Source of the DNA: Anaerolineales bacterium
Lineage (GTDB): Bacteria; Chloroflexota; Anaerolineae; Anaerolineales; Villigracilaceae
Direction of reading: 5' to 3'
DNA length: 64,000 nucleotides
Assembly (NCBI GenBank): GCA_030583885.1
Contig: CP129480.1
Span: 1,550,001 to 1,614,000, forward strand
Shown here: positions 9,101 to 18,158 of the stretch, piece by piece
Layout of the letters: each line of letters opens with the position of its first letter
Position numbering within the stretch: position 1 is the first letter of the stretch
Made by a program: the position numbers and the translations under genes
Notes under the pieces: model-generated
Database searches by the model: none
What the model was told of the DNA's origin: nothing
The model's input: only the letters and a program-made list of their open reading frames with translations

Positions 9101-9113
9101 TATTCCGCTGTGA

Positions 9114-9140
9114 CTGGCACTCTCGTTTCGAGAGTGCCAA
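9114..9140 (+). promoter_or_regulatory. CIRCE operator
   Basis: The arms CTGGCACTC and GAGTGCCAA are separated by the nine bases TCGTTTCGA; the inner seven positions of each arm are perfectly complementary. Arm and spacer sizes match the HrcA operator. The element lies between the transcription start and the hrcA start codon at 9144. Confidence 0.92.
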
Positions 9141-9143
9141 ATT

Positions 9144-10187
9144 ATGAATATGACCAACCTTACCGAACGCCAGAAGACCCTGCTTCTACTTATCATACGT
9201 GACTACATCGATTCCGCTCAGCCGGTCGGCTCGAAGCGGCTGGCGGAGCGTTATCACCTCGACCTTTCCTCTGCGACCATCCGCAACGAGATGGCGGCGC
9301 TGACAGAGATGGGCTACCTGCGCCAGCCTCACACCTCGGCGGGGCGCGTTCCATCCGAGGAAGGGTACCGCTATTTCGTCAGTGAGATGATCCAGGATGC
9401 CGAACTGCCCGAAACCGTCCAGCATACCATCTCGCACCAGTTCTACCAGGCCCGCGCCGACATGGATCAATGGATGACCCTCGCGGCATCCATCCTTGCA
9501 CACCAATCACAGGGTGTTTCAGTCATCACTGCGCCGCACGCACAACTGGCAAAGTACAAACACGTCGAATTGATCTCCACCCAGGGACGGCAGGTCTTAA
9601 TGGTTTTGGTGCTGGCCGGAGGAGAGGTTTCCCAGCAGATTCTGACACTGGCGGAACCCGTCTCCCAGGAACGGCTCAGCCAGACCACCACGCGTCTTAA
9701 CAACCTCCTTGCTGGTCTTCCCGTGGATGCGATTGACTCCCTTGCGCATCGCCCAGACGCGCTTGACCAGGACATCCTGCTTCTCATCCTGCAGGATATG
9801 CGCCGTGCTGCTGCGAGTGCCTCCGGTGAAATTTATACAGACGGGTTAACCAATGTATTAAGTAAACCCGAGTTTTCAGGTTCGGATGAAGCGCGGAAGA
9901 CCCTGAAATTATTCGAGGAGCGTTCGACTCTGCAGGACCTGCTCGTACGCACGACCACGAACAGCAACATCGGCGGACTTCAAGTGTTGATCGGCGGGGA
10001 AGGTGAATGGGATGAGCTGCGTCAATGTTCGATGGTCATCGCAAGATATGGCGTCCCTGGCATGGCGACAGGCGCACTGGGTGTGCTGGGTCCCATGCGG
10101 ATGTCCTACGCAAGAACGATCCCAACCGTGCGATATGTCGCTGGTCTGTTAAGTGATCTGGTGAACGAAACGATTTCAATTGAATAA
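9144..10187 (+). CDS. hrcA: Heat-inducible transcription repressor HrcA
   Basis: This 347-residue protein has full family length. The winged-helix N-terminus carries LTERQKTLLLLIIRDYIDSAQPVGSKRLAE and the recognition helix LSSATIRNEMAALTEMGYLRQPHTSAGRVPSEEGYRYFV. The C-terminus contains the HrcA-specific QVLIGGEGEW and GPMRMSYARTIPTVRYVA segments. HrcA binds CIRCE and represses its own operon until heat stress diverts GroEL. ATG 9144 lies three bases after CIRCE and has no Shine-Dalgarno site of its own; ATG 9150 is an alternative. It is the first gene of hrcA-grpE-dnaK-dnaJ. Confidence 0.96.
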   Translation: MNMTNLTERQKTLLLLIIRDYIDSAQPVGSKRLAERYHLDLSSATIRNEMAALTEMGYLRQPHTSAGRVPSEEGYRYFVSEMIQDAELPETVQHTISHQFYQARADMDQWMTLAASILAHQSQGVSVITAPHAQLAKYKHVELISTQGRQVLMVLVLAGGEVSQQILTLAEPVSQERLSQTTTRLNNLLAGLPVDAIDSLAHRPDALDQDILLLILQDMRRAAASASGEIYTDGLTNVLSKPEFSGSDEARKTLKLFEERSTLQDLLVRTTTNSNIGGLQVLIGGEGEWDELRQCSMVIARYGVPGMATGALGVLGPMRMSYARTIPTVRYVAGLLSDLVNETISIE

Positions 10188-10189
10188 AA

Positions 10190-10250
10190 CAATATTCGAC
10201 AATTCGATACGCGAATTTCGAATATCCAATATCGAACAGCGAGAGTGAGA
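10190..10250. repeat. Low-complexity tract before grpE
   Basis: Variants of ATATTCGA, AATTCGA, ATTTCGAA and ATATCGAA are packed head to tail between hrcA and grpE. The tract has no coding potential. Confidence 0.5.
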
Positions 10251-10252
10251 GC

Positions 10253-10804
10253 ATGACCGACAAAAAGAAACACAAATACGAGGAAGAAGTAAATGAGATT
10301 CAGGCTGAAGGGGATGCAATGCCCGAGGCGGCCCAACAGCCCGCGGCGGGGCTGGAGGCGTTACAGCGTCAGCTTGAAGATGCGGAAGCGAAGGCCTCTG
10401 AATATAAGGACAGCTGGGCGCGGTCCCAGGCGGAATTCCAAAATTACAAGAAGCGCATCGAGCGTGATACCGAGATGATGTATGCCGGCATGAAGGGCGA
10501 TATCATCAAGAAGATGCTGCCTGTGCTTGATGATCTGGAACGCGCGCTGCAAAACCGTCCCGCGGAGGATGCCTGGGCGAACGGCATTGAATTGATCGTG
10601 CGCAAACTCCAAAATACTATGGAAAGCGAGGGTGTGAAACGAATTGAAGCGGAAGGCACAGCCTTCGACCCGAACTTCCACGAGGCCATTTCACATGAAC
10701 CTGTTGACGAGGTGGAGAGCGGCCATGTGATCGAAGTGGTGCAAAATGGCTACATGCTCGGCGAGCGCGTGATCCGGCCTGCGATGGTGCGGGTGGCGCA
10801 ATAA
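10253..10804 (+). CDS. grpE: Nucleotide exchange factor GrpE
   Basis: The protein is 183 residues. The first 45 are charged and probably disordered. A long coiled coil follows (EALQRQLEDAEAKASEYKDSWARSQAEFQNYKKRIERD), then the beta domain with FDPNFHEAISHE and VIEVVQNGYMLGERVIRPAMVRVA, the GrpE signature. It dimerises and releases ADP from DnaK. The start at ATG 10253 is supported only by a weak GAGAG site. It is the second gene of the CIRCE operon. Confidence 0.96.
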   Translation: MTDKKKHKYEEEVNEIQAEGDAMPEAAQQPAAGLEALQRQLEDAEAKASEYKDSWARSQAEFQNYKKRIERDTEMMYAGMKGDIIKKMLPVLDDLERALQNRPAEDAWANGIELIVRKLQNTMESEGVKRIEAEGTAFDPNFHEAISHEPVDEVESGHVIEVVQNGYMLGERVIRPAMVRVAQ

Positions 10805-10810
10805 CAGTAT

Positions 10811-10890
10811 GTCAGATATCACGTGTCAGACTGCTTGATGGGTGATAAAACCTGACACCTGACACCTGACACCTGAAACTTGACACTGGA
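10811..10890. repeat. ACCTGAC tandem tract between grpE and dnaK
   Basis: GTCAGATATC and ACGTGTCAGAC are followed by three to four direct copies of the seven-base word ACCTGAC. The opposite-strand word GTCAG occurs at the left, so the tract can fold on itself. A closely similar tract precedes recR. Confidence 0.6.
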
Positions 10891-10900
10891 GAACTTAATT

Positions 10901-12799
10901 ATGGCAAAAATCATTGGTATTGATCTTGGCACGACAAATTCGGTTGCCGCTGTTATGTCTGGCGGTGAACCCGTTGTGATCCCTTCTGCAGAAGGGGAAA
11001 GACTTGTCCCTTCCGTGGTGGCGGTGAATAAAAACGGCGAGCGCCTGGTGGGCCGTGTGGCCCGCAACCAGGCGATCACGAATCCACAGAACACGATTTT
11101 TTCGGTGAAGCGTTTTATGGGCCGCAAGTCCGATGACCCCGAGGTGGAACGCACCCGCAAGCGCGTTCCGTATGCCGTGAAGGGTGCCGAGAACGGCGAT
11201 GTGCGCGTGACCCTGGGGGAGAGGGAGTATTCTGCGCCGGAAATTTCAGCAATGATCCTTGCAAAGATCAAGGCGGATGCCGAGGCATATCTGGGCGAAG
11301 CGATTACGCAGGCGGTGATCACCGTCCCTGCATATTTCAACGACGCGCAGCGCAATGCCACCAAGGACGCCGGCAAGATCGCCGGTTTGGAAGTGCTCCG
11401 CATCATCAATGAACCGACCGCCTCCTCGCTTGCGTACGGCCTCGATAAAAAGAAGAACGAGGTCATTGTCGTTTATGATCTTGGCGGCGGCACATTCGAT
11501 GTATCCATTCTCGATGTGGGTGACGGCGTGTTCCAGGTGCGAGCCACGAGCGGCGACACCTTCCTCGGCGGCGATGATTTCGACCTGCGCATCATGGATC
11601 ATCTTATCGAGGAATTCAAAAAGGATAATGGCATTGATTTGAACAATGACCGTCAGGCATTGCAGCGCTTGAAGGAGGCATCTGAAAAGGCGAAGATCGA
11701 ACTTTCCACCGTGATGCAGACGGAGATCAATCTGCCCTACCTGACCGCGGATGCGAACGGACCAAAACATCTGGTGATGACCATGACACGCTCCAAGCTG
11801 GAACAGATCACAGCGGACCTTGTTGACCGAACGATTGCTCCTGTCAAACAGGCATTGTCCGACGCCGGATTAAATGCAGGGGATATCAGCGAGATCGTCC
11901 TAGTCGGCGGAATGACCCGTATGCCCGCCATCCAGGACCGTGTGCGTGCCTTCTTTGGCAAGGACCCGCACAAAGGTGTGAATCCGGATGAAGTCGTGGC
12001 AATTGGCGCGGCGATTCAGGCGGGCGTGCTCGGTGGAGAGGTGAAGGATATTCTCCTGCTCGATGTCGCTCCCTTGACTCTCGCAATCGAAACGCTGGGC
12101 GGCGTTGCCACGGCTCAAATCGAGCGTAATACCACCATCCCGACCCGCCGCTCGCAGGTATTCTCCACCGCAGCGGACAACCAGACGCAGGTTGAGATCC
12201 ACATTTTGCAGGGTGAACGCCCGATGGCGGCGGATAATAAATCGCTGGGCAAATTTATTTTGGACGGCATTCCACCCGCGCCGCGTGGGATGCCCCAAAT
12301 TGAGGTCACCTTCGATGTGGACGCGAACGGCATTTTGAAGGTCAGCGCGAAGGACAAGGCTACGGGACGTTCCCAACATATTACGATCACAGCTTCCTCC
12401 GGTTTGAGCGACAGCGAAGTGGAGCAGATGCGCAAGGATGCCGAGGCTCACGCAGATGACGACCGCAAGCGCAAGGAAATGATCGAAGCGCGTAACCATG
12501 CGGATAACACAGCCTATGCCGCGGAGAAGGCTTTGCGCGAGTTCGGCGACAAAGTCCCTGCCGAGGTGCGCAGTGAGATCGAAACCCAGGTCGCCGAGAC
12601 CAAATCTGCGGCGCAGGGCGAGGACGTGGAGAAGATCAAAGCAGCCACGGATGCGTTGGGTCTGGCAATTCAAAAGATTGGCGCATCTGTATATGAGCAG
12701 GGGCAGGCTGCTCCTGGCGGCGAAGCGGCCGGGGAAGCCGGGGAAAGTTCGTCCACTGATGAGAATCCCGATGTGGTTGATGGTGAAGTGAAGGAATAG
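10901..12799 (+). CDS. dnaK: Molecular chaperone DnaK (Hsp70)
   Basis: The protein is 632 residues from ATG 10901 (GGAGAA ten bases upstream); an upstream in-frame ATG at 10880 has no ribosome site. The nucleotide-binding domain shows [33 protein letters not shown] and [14 protein letters not shown]. The linker [12 protein letters not shown] precedes the substrate-binding domain, with a helical lid and an acidic tail ([13 protein letters not shown]). It folds and refolds clients in the cytoplasm in an ATP cycle with DnaJ and GrpE. Third gene of the CIRCE operon. Confidence 0.97.
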   Translation: MAKIIGIDLGTTNSVAAVMSGGEPVVIPSAEGERLVPSVVAVNKNGERLVGRVARNQAITNPQNTIFSVKRFMGRKSDDPEVERTRKRVPYAVKGAENGDVRVTLGEREYSAPEISAMILAKIKADAEAYLGEAITQAVITVPAYFNDAQRNATKDAGKIAGLEVLRIINEPTASSLAYGLDKKKNEVIVVYDLGGGTFDVSILDVGDGVFQVRATSGDTFLGGDDFDLRIMDHLIEEFKKDNGIDLNNDRQALQRLKEASEKAKIELSTVMQTEINLPYLTADANGPKHLVMTMTRSKLEQITADLVDRTIAPVKQALSDAGLNAGDISEIVLVGGMTRMPAIQDRVRAFFGKDPHKGVNPDEVVAIGAAIQAGVLGGEVKDILLLDVAPLTLAIETLGGVATAQIERNTTIPTRRSQVFSTAADNQTQVEIHILQGERPMAADNKSLGKFILDGIPPAPRGMPQIEVTFDVDANGILKVSAKDKATGRSQHITITASSGLSDSEVEQMRKDAEAHADDDRKRKEMIEARNHADNTAYAAEKALREFGDKVPAEVRSEIETQVAETKSAAQGEDVEKIKAATDALGLAIQKIGASVYEQGQAAPGGEAAGEAGESSSTDENPDVVDGEVKE

Positions 12800-12802
12800 A
12801 CC

Positions 12803-12855
12803 TGTAAAAAGACAAAGGCACAGGCTTTCGACCTTTGACTTTTTTACCTTTGACC
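12803..12855. repeat. CCTTTGAC-type tract before dnaJ
   Basis: GACAAAGGCACAGG is followed by GACCTTTGAC and ACCTTTGACC. The right part is roughly the inverse of the left part. It immediately precedes the dnaJ start codon and contains no recognisable Shine-Dalgarno site. Confidence 0.5.
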
Positions 12856-12856
12856 T

Positions 12857-13981
12857 ATGAGCAGCAACCGGGATTATTACGAAGTACTTGGCGTGGGACG
12901 GAACGCGAGCGATGACGAAATCAAAGCCGCGTTTCGTAATCTTGCGCGCCAGTATCACCCCGATGTAAGCAAAGAACCGGACGCCGAGGATCGATTTAAG
13001 GAAGTCAATGAAGCCTACGGCGTGCTTTCGGATTCCGACAAGCGCGCACGCTATGACCGCTTTGGCAAGGAGGGACTTGGCAGTATGGGGGGCAGCGGTT
13101 TCCATGATTACACTGTGGACTTCAACGATATCTTCGAAGACCTGTTCAGTGGATTCGGATTCTCGACGGGGCGCCGTTCACGCAGATCTCCGCGCCGCGG
13201 ACGTGATTTGCAAATGGCGGTTTCGCTCAAGTTTGATGAGGCGGTCTTTGGCGTCGATAAGGAGATCGAATTCGAGCGTGACGAGACTTGTTCACGCTGC
13301 GGTGGCAATGGCGCAGAGCCCGGCACAAGCCCCGTGAAATGTTCGAACTGTAATGGACAGGGTGAGGTGCGTCAGGTGCGTCAGACCTTTTTGGGTCAGA
13401 TGGTGCAATCTGCCACATGCCCTGCCTGTAACGGACGAGGTGAGACGATTTCATCGCCGTGTAAAACATGCCGGGGCGGCGGGTTGGAGCGCAAGCGGGT
13501 TAAAAAGAAGGTGCAGATCCCCGCAGGCGTGGATCACGGCACGCAGATCCGTTTGAATGGGGAAGGCGCTCCCGGTGTATTTGGCGGTCCGAACGGCAGT
13601 CTGTTCGTTGTGCTGGATGTGAAGCCGCATCAGTTCTTCAAACGCCGCGAGAATGATATTTTGTTGAACCTTGATATCAATGTGGCGCAGGCCGTGCTTG
13701 GCGCAGAAATTGAGGTGCCGACGCTTGACGGCGATGAGAAGTTGAAGATCCCCGCCGGCACCCAGCCCGGCAAAGTCTTTACAATGCGCGGCAAGGGTGT
13801 GCCGTATTTGAGACGCAGGGACCGCGGCAATCAGTTGGTGATCGTGAACGTGGCGATCCCCGCCAAGCTGACAAAAGAACAGCGCGAGTTGTTTGAGAAG
13901 CTGGCGGAGAGTTTGGGTACGGCCGTCAAGCCGCAGGAAAAAGGATTTTTGGACTGGTTGAATGAGGCATTGGGGGGATAG
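12857..13981 (+). CDS. dnaJ: Co-chaperone DnaJ (Hsp40)
   Basis: This 374-residue type I Hsp40 has a J domain at residues 1-70 with the HPD motif (QYHPDVSKE) and a Gly/Phe-rich linker (GFHDYTVDF...GFGFSTG). The zinc domain carries four CxxCxGxG repeats ([32 protein letters not shown]), followed by two beta-barrel client domains. It stimulates DnaK ATPase activity and delivers clients. It is the last of the four core heat-shock genes and ends in DWLNEALGG. Confidence 0.97.
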   Translation: MSSNRDYYEVLGVGRNASDDEIKAAFRNLARQYHPDVSKEPDAEDRFKEVNEAYGVLSDSDKRARYDRFGKEGLGSMGGSGFHDYTVDFNDIFEDLFSGFGFSTGRRSRRSPRRGRDLQMAVSLKFDEAVFGVDKEIEFERDETCSRCGGNGAEPGTSPVKCSNCNGQGEVRQVRQTFLGQMVQSATCPACNGRGETISSPCKTCRGGGLERKRVKKKVQIPAGVDHGTQIRLNGEGAPGVFGGPNGSLFVVLDVKPHQFFKRRENDILLNLDINVAQAVLGAEIEVPTLDGDEKLKIPAGTQPGKVFTMRGKGVPYLRRRDRGNQLVIVNVAIPAKLTKEQRELFEKLAESLGTAVKPQEKGFLDWLNEALGG

Positions 13982-14100
13982 TGGAAAGTGGAACCTGGCC
14001 AGTGGGAAAGTAAGGTACATAGGCCTGGTTTAGATGGGCAGGGAGTTGTAAGCAGTAACTGGCGGGTGGATAGCCTGCCAGTTCAGAGAAAGTATGGGCC
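13982..14100. other. Intergenic region after dnaJ
   Basis: It contains GTGGAAAGTGG/GTGGGAAAGT near-repeats and an imperfect hairpin (AACTGGC with GCCAGTT near 14058-14085) not followed by a T-run. There is no gene. Confidence 0.5.
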
Positions 14101-15108
14101 ATGAATATAAAAAAGCATTCGCGCTTGATGGTCGTTCTAGTGTTGTTGGCGGGAATATTATTAATTGTTTTTACACAAGTTGAGCGTGTAAAGGCAACAT
14201 TTAGCGACATGCATGCAGCGGTGGTCCTGCTTCGTGTACAAAGCGAAATTATGCAAAAATCACCCGCCGGGCAATACTACGAGTCGTTGTTTTGGAAACA
14301 TAATGATGAGTTAATGCGAATTTCCTCTGCTTATCCTGAAAACAGGCTGGAACTTATGCGTATAACCCGCATGTTTATCCCTGGGCTGGAATCTTTATTG
14401 GAAGGAAATGGCAATACAGTTCGAATCACCGCCGAGCAAGTTGAAGGCCTGAATTCATATTTGAATTGGCTCGTCTCTGTTGGGCATGCCTCCTTACAGG
14501 AGGATATCATGAGAGAACAGCAAAGATTGCCGCTTGAATACTTTGCAGGGAGAACCATGGACGAGGCTTTGGAGCTTATCAATTCAAACTGGTCGTCTGA
14601 TTCTATTGTAGAAAAGACCCTCGTTCAGGGCTCTGATGGGAAATGGGCATACTATGTCCACAATGGCGTCTATTTGGAATATCCGGGCAGTTACAATTTG
14701 CAGGTGTCGGGCACTGAAAAGGATTTTATTTACTTTATGCCGTCAACGGGAAGCCCTGCAGAATGGAATCCCTGTGTGATGAAAGTCCGTGTATGGCGCC
14801 TTGCTGCAGGCGAGAGGGATTCGAATTACTCGCACCCGTGGTATTCCGATAAAAGTGTCGTATGGCAGACTGCAATTCAAAATGAAGATTTTCAGGGCTT
14901 TGAGTTTATTGTCAGCATCGAGTCTTTTCCTGTAATGGAGTTTCATGCTTTTCAATATAATGAGGAACATGAAATTGCAGCGGATATCTGGGTTTTTGTA
15001 AATGAAAACCCTCAAGTCCCCAATGACTTTGATTATCCTGCAATGCTTGATCAAAGATACGAATATTTTCAGCATATGGCCCATCGCCTTCAAATTCAAA
15101 GCCCTTAG
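14101..15108 (+). CDS. Membrane-anchored protein, unknown function
   Basis: This 335-residue protein has a short positive N-terminus (MNIKKHSR) and one hydrophobic helix (residues 9-26), so it is probably exported and anchored. The rest is mixed alpha/beta, without cysteine motifs or a recognised fold. An acidic Trp-containing C-terminal half (PGSYNLQVSGTEKDFIYFMP, SYSDKSVVWQ-like) recalls lipoprotein or stress-sensor ectodomains. AT content is higher than in dnaJ, so it may be a recent insertion between dnaJ and prmA. Function unknown. Confidence 0.65.
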   Translation: MNIKKHSRLMVVLVLLAGILLIVFTQVERVKATFSDMHAAVVLLRVQSEIMQKSPAGQYYESLFWKHNDELMRISSAYPENRLELMRITRMFIPGLESLLEGNGNTVRITAEQVEGLNSYLNWLVSVGHASLQEDIMREQQRLPLEYFAGRTMDEALELINSNWSSDSIVEKTLVQGSDGKWAYYVHNGVYLEYPGSYNLQVSGTEKDFIYFMPSTGSPAEWNPCVMKVRVWRLAAGERDSNYSHPWYSDKSVVWQTAIQNEDFQGFEFIVSIESFPVMEFHAFQYNEEHEIAADIWVFVNENPQVPNDFDYPAMLDQRYEYFQHMAHRLQIQSP

Positions 15109-15202
15109 CTTGTATCCTGGAGGGCAGCGGGCGGATAATAATGTCCGCTCGTTTTTTGTTGTCCGCAGTCCATCGCCCGCCGTCGTTTATAATCCTTCGA
15201 AC

Positions 15203-15655
15203 ATGGTGAAAAACGTATTGCGCCTGTGGCGTCTCCTGCCGATGTGGGTGCATATCCTTGCTGCAAAACTTTCACGCTCCAAATTCCGTGCGGCGGTGGC
15301 GGCGTTGGTGTTCGATGGGCAGGGACGGGTGTTGCTTTTCAAACATACCTATCGTAAATTTGAGTGGGGCATTCCTGCAGGGAGTCTTGAGTATCGTGAG
15401 CAGCCTGCGGATGCGATCCTCCGTGAGTTCTTTGAAGAGACAGGCATGCAGATCAAAATCGAGCGTTTGCTGACAGCAGTCAGCGCGCAGGAGGATCACC
15501 ATATCACCATGGTGTATTTGTGTAAAATAGTAGGTGGCGAGTTTAGACCCTCGTACGAGATTTCTGAAATAAAATTCTTCGACCCAAACGATCTGCCGCA
15601 CATGTTGTTCGCGGAAAAGGATTTAATCCGCTGGGGCGCAAAGGAAGCAAATTGA
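15203..15655 (+). CDS. NUDIX hydrolase
   Basis: This 150-residue protein contains a complete Nudix box G-x5-E-x7-RE-x2-EE-x-G from residue 59 on (GSLEYREQPADAILREFFEE then TGM). The enzyme hydrolyses a nucleoside diphosphate linked to another group, using Mg bound by the box glutamates; the substrate is unknown. ATG 15203 was chosen because the conserved part begins soon after. The residues before it are hydrophobic and basic and could be a membrane-associating helix. The next gene starts within its stop codon (TTGA). Confidence 0.82.
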   Translation: MVKNVLRLWRLLPMWVHILAAKLSRSKFRAAVAALVFDGQGRVLLFKHTYRKFEWGIPAGSLEYREQPADAILREFFEETGMQIKIERLLTAVSAQEDHHITMVYLCKIVGGEFRPSYEISEIKFFDPNDLPHMLFAEKDLIRWGAKEAN

Positions 15656-16035
15656 CAAATCTACTTCTTATCGGTTTTGGCGGTTTTATCGGTTCGGTCA
15701 TGCGCTATCTTGCCAGTGGATATGTGCAACAGGTATCGAAGAGCGTTGGCTTTCCCTATGGCACGCTTGTTGTCAATGTAGTCGGGTGTTTTATGCTCGG
15801 GCTCCTTGCCCAGCTTGCAGAAACCCGAGGCGCTTTTACCAGCGAAACGCGTTTGTTCGTTTTTGCCGGCATCCTGGGCGGTTTTACAACATTTTCAACG
15901 TTTGGCAACGAAACACTCTATCTCGCGCGCGATAATCAAATGATGGCCGCGCTTGGAAACATCGGCGCGAATGTCATTTTCGGCCTCTTTGCTGTTTGGC
16001 TTGGACGCACCATTTCGTATTTGATCTGGAGGTAG
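15652..16035 (+). CDS. crcB: Fluoride channel CrcB/Fluc
   Basis: This 127-residue protein has four transmembrane segments. It shows the family motifs GFGGFIGSVMRY, GTLVVNVVGCFMLG (pore Asn) and GGFTTFSTFGNET (pore Phe/Ser/Thr track and central sodium site). It exports fluoride as a dual-topology dimer. The start is TTG 15652, overlapping the NUDIX stop. Downstream, the DUF190 gene follows within two bases, a pairing repeatedly seen with crcB. I see no fluoride riboswitch. Confidence 0.92.
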   Translation: MTNLLLIGFGGFIGSVMRYLASGYVQQVSKSVGFPYGTLVVNVVGCFMLGLLAQLAETRGAFTSETRLFVFAGILGGFTTFSTFGNETLYLARDNQMMAALGNIGANVIFGLFAVWLGRTISYLIWR

Positions 16036-16037
16036 GG

Positions 16038-16376
16038 ATGAAGTTACCGCAGGAAGGTTATTTGCTTCGCATATTTATTGGCGAGTCAGATAAACACGAA
16101 CATAAACCGCTGTACGAATGGATTGTCCTGCTGGCGCGCGAGCAGGGATTGGCGGGCGCGACCGTCCTGCGCGGCATGATGGGTTTTGGTGCGAACAGTG
16201 TCATCCGCACGTTCAAGATCGAGCGTCTTTCCGAAGACCTGCCCATCATTGTGGAGATCGTGGATACAAAGGAAAAACTCGAATCGTTTCTTGATTTAAT
16301 TGATGAACATATTCAGGCAGGTCTGGTCACGTTGGAAAAGGCGCAGATCCGATTTTACAAGGCCGATAATAAATGA
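16038..16376 (+). CDS. DUF190 family protein
   Basis: This 112-residue protein contains the DUF190 (PF02641) pattern: LRIFIGESDKHEHKPLYEWIV, GLAGATVLRGMMGFG, RLSEDLPIIVEIVD. The fold is PII-like. The ribosome site GGAGGTAGGG lies inside the crcB stop region, so the two genes are coupled. Neighbourhood with crcB suggests a soluble accessory or sensor of fluoride export; this is inference only. It overlaps prmA by four bases. Confidence 0.88.
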   Translation: MKLPQEGYLLRIFIGESDKHEHKPLYEWIVLLAREQGLAGATVLRGMMGFGANSVIRTFKIERLSEDLPIIVEIVDTKEKLESFLDLIDEHIQAGLVTLEKAQIRFYKADNK

Positions 16377-17284
16377 ACTGGCTTGAAGTTTCGTTGACCG
16401 TGGACGGCGAGCTCGCCGAGTCTGTTGCGGATGTGCTGGCTCGTTTTGCGCCGAACGGCGTGATGACCGAGCAGGGCGTGCGCTTTGTCAACGATGAAGA
16501 CGAGGGCACGGCCACAGGTCCCATCACGGTGCGGGCATATCTCGAAGTGAACGATCAACTTGAAGAGACGCGGCAGAAGATCGAGGAGTCGCTTTTCTAT
16601 CTGGGGATGATTCAGCCTGTGCCGACTCCCATGTATACTCAGATCGCGGATCAAAACTGGATGGAAGCTTGGAAGCAGCATTACAAACCGATCCTCATCG
16701 GACAGAGACTCCTGATCCTGCCCGCCTGGTTTGAATCGCCCGACCTCAAGCGCATCCCCATCAAAATTGACCCGGGCATGGCCTTCGGCACGGGCACACA
16801 TCCAACCACACAACTCTGCCTCGAATTGATGGAACTGTCCAGCGACCACCGTCCCCTGTCCACCATCATCGACGTCGGCTGCGGTTCCGGTATTCTCTCA
16901 ATTGCCGCCCTAAAACTTGGTGCAAGCAGCGTCCTCGGCGTGGACATTGACATCGAGTCCGTGAAGAACTCGCGCGAGAATGCGGATGTCAATGGCATGG
17001 GGAAGGAGTTGATCCTTGGGCAGGGTTCCGTGACCGAAGTGCTGGCGGGGCAGTTCGAGTTCAAGTCCGCGCCATTGGTGCTGGCGAACATCCTCGCGCC
17101 TGTGCTGATTCGTCTCTTCGACGCGGGGCTGGCAGACTTGATTCAGCCCGATGGTGAGATCATCCTTAGCGGGATTCTGAGTCATCAGGCGGAACATGTC
17201 ATGGAGGCAGGGCAGGCCAAAGGGTTGAAGCGAGGCGAGACTCGTCAAATGAAGGATTGGGTTGCAATTTCCATGAGGAAATAA
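16373..17284 (+). CDS. prmA: Ribosomal protein L11 methyltransferase
   Basis: This 303-residue protein has an N-terminal L11-recognition domain (residues 1-90) and a Rossmann methyltransferase domain with IDPGMAFGTGTHPTTQLCLE and IIDVGCGSGILSIAALKLGASSVLGVDID. The VLANILAP motif IV is present. It trimethylates L11 with S-adenosylmethionine. It overlaps the DUF190 gene (ATGA). In many bacteria prmA directly follows dnaJ; here four genes lie between them. Confidence 0.94.
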   Translation: MNWLEVSLTVDGELAESVADVLARFAPNGVMTEQGVRFVNDEDEGTATGPITVRAYLEVNDQLEETRQKIEESLFYLGMIQPVPTPMYTQIADQNWMEAWKQHYKPILIGQRLLILPAWFESPDLKRIPIKIDPGMAFGTGTHPTTQLCLELMELSSDHRPLSTIIDVGCGSGILSIAALKLGASSVLGVDIDIESVKNSRENADVNGMGKELILGQGSVTEVLAGQFEFKSAPLVLANILAPVLIRLFDAGLADLIQPDGEIILSGILSHQAEHVMEAGQAKGLKRGETRQMKDWVAISMRK

Positions 17285-17288
17285 GCGT

Positions 17289-17371
17289 GTCATTGCGAGC
17301 CGCATAGCGGCGAAGCAATCCCCTGATTACGCGGGAGATTGCTTCGCGCGGAAGAACAGCCTCACAATGAC
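17289..17371. repeat. TCATTGCGAG inverted-repeat element, complete copy
   Basis: GTCATTGCGAGCCGC, GCGAAGCAATC and, in inverted order, GATTGCTTCGCGCGG and ACAATGAC form an 83-base imperfect palindrome between prmA and the lamin-tail gene. This word set is a dispersed bacterial repeat of REP/MITE type; it can fold into a long hairpin in RNA and may act as a terminator here. Confidence 0.8.
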
Positions 17372-17403
17372 ATTTTGTAATTCTGTGCTATGATTCGCAC
17401 ATC

Positions 17404-17895
17404 ATGGATCGCCGTACACTCATCCAATACCTGCTCTTGAACGTGTTCGTCTCGGCGAGTGTGACGGGCGGAATTCTGTTCTGGTATGACCGTAATTCCC
17501 GTGCTGTCAGCCAGCCTGCTGTGGTGCAGCAACCTGCCCCTGTCAGTGACGCGGGCGCCATGACCAGCGGTGAACTGCAAACGGATATCCCCGTGAAGAT
17601 CAGCAGTGTTGTTGGTGCGGGAGCCTTGAATTCCGAGATCGTCGTCATCAAGTTTGAAGGACAAGGCGAGTTGGATCTGGCATCCTGGCAATTGAAGGAT
17701 GAGAACGGCAACACCTTCACTTTTCCCAAACTCATATTGTATCCCAATGGAGCTGTGCAAGTCCACACCAACGCAGGCACGGATACCGTCATTGACCTGT
17801 ACTGGGGTGTAGGCGATTCCATTTGGAGTTCTGGCGAGAATGCAAGGCTGTTCGATCCGCAGGGAAACCTGCGTGCTGTTTACAGAGTACCGTAG
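17404..17895 (+). CDS. Membrane-anchored lamin-tail-domain protein
   Basis: The 163-residue protein has one transmembrane helix at residues 8-27, a linker, and from about 60 a lamin tail domain (LTD, PF00932). This is seen in the strand pattern VKISSVVGAGALNSEIVVIKFEG, LASWQLKDENGNTFTFP and WSSGENARLFDPQGNLRAVY. The bacterial LTD is an extracytoplasmic immunoglobulin-like fold of uncertain role, often joined to nucleases or surface proteins. Here it is the only domain. Confidence 0.8.
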   Translation: MDRRTLIQYLLLNVFVSASVTGGILFWYDRNSRAVSQPAVVQQPAPVSDAGAMTSGELQTDIPVKISSVVGAGALNSEIVVIKFEGQGELDLASWQLKDENGNTFTFPKLILYPNGAVQVHTNAGTDTVIDLYWGVGDSIWSSGENARLFDPQGNLRAVYRVP

Positions 17896-17948
17896 GAAAT
17901 CCTAACTGGAGATTGGTAATTCACCCGACAGATGCTTGCAGGAGATTG

Positions 17949-18158
17949 ATGATGAGACAAGTAATAGTTTATTCTGGAGAAGATGGCAATTTCATTGCTG
18001 AATGCCCCAGCCTGCCCGGGTGTATCAGTCAAGGACGGACTCGCGAGGAGGCGGTTGCAAATATAAAGGAAGCGATTAAAGGCTATATTGCGGCGCTTGA
18101 AGAAGATGGACTGCCTGTTCCCGAAGAAAACTTCAGCGCAATAGTGGTAGCTGTTTGA
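17949..18158 (+). CDS. hicB: HicB-family antitoxin
   Basis: The 69-residue protein is the short HicB form: a degraded RNase-H-like fold with VIVYSGEDGNFIAECPSLPGCISQGRTREEAVANIKEAI. No C-terminal DNA-binding domain is present, as in many short HicB proteins. AGGAG precedes two adjacent ATG codons; either 17949 or 17952 may start. It would neutralise the HicA RNase and overlaps the hicA start. Confidence 0.85.
   Translation: MMRQVIVYSGEDGNFIAECPSLPGCISQGRTREEAVANIKEAIKGYIAALEEDGLPVPEENFSAIVVAV

Noticed and set aside
11900..13105. Minus-strand frame of 401 codons opposite dnaK and dnaJ
   Set aside because: It is a typical antisense artefact of GC-skewed codon use in dnaK; the sense protein is certain.
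15100..15651. Fluoride riboswitch before crcB
   Set aside because: The upstream DNA is coding for the NUDIX protein and shows no riboswitch pattern.
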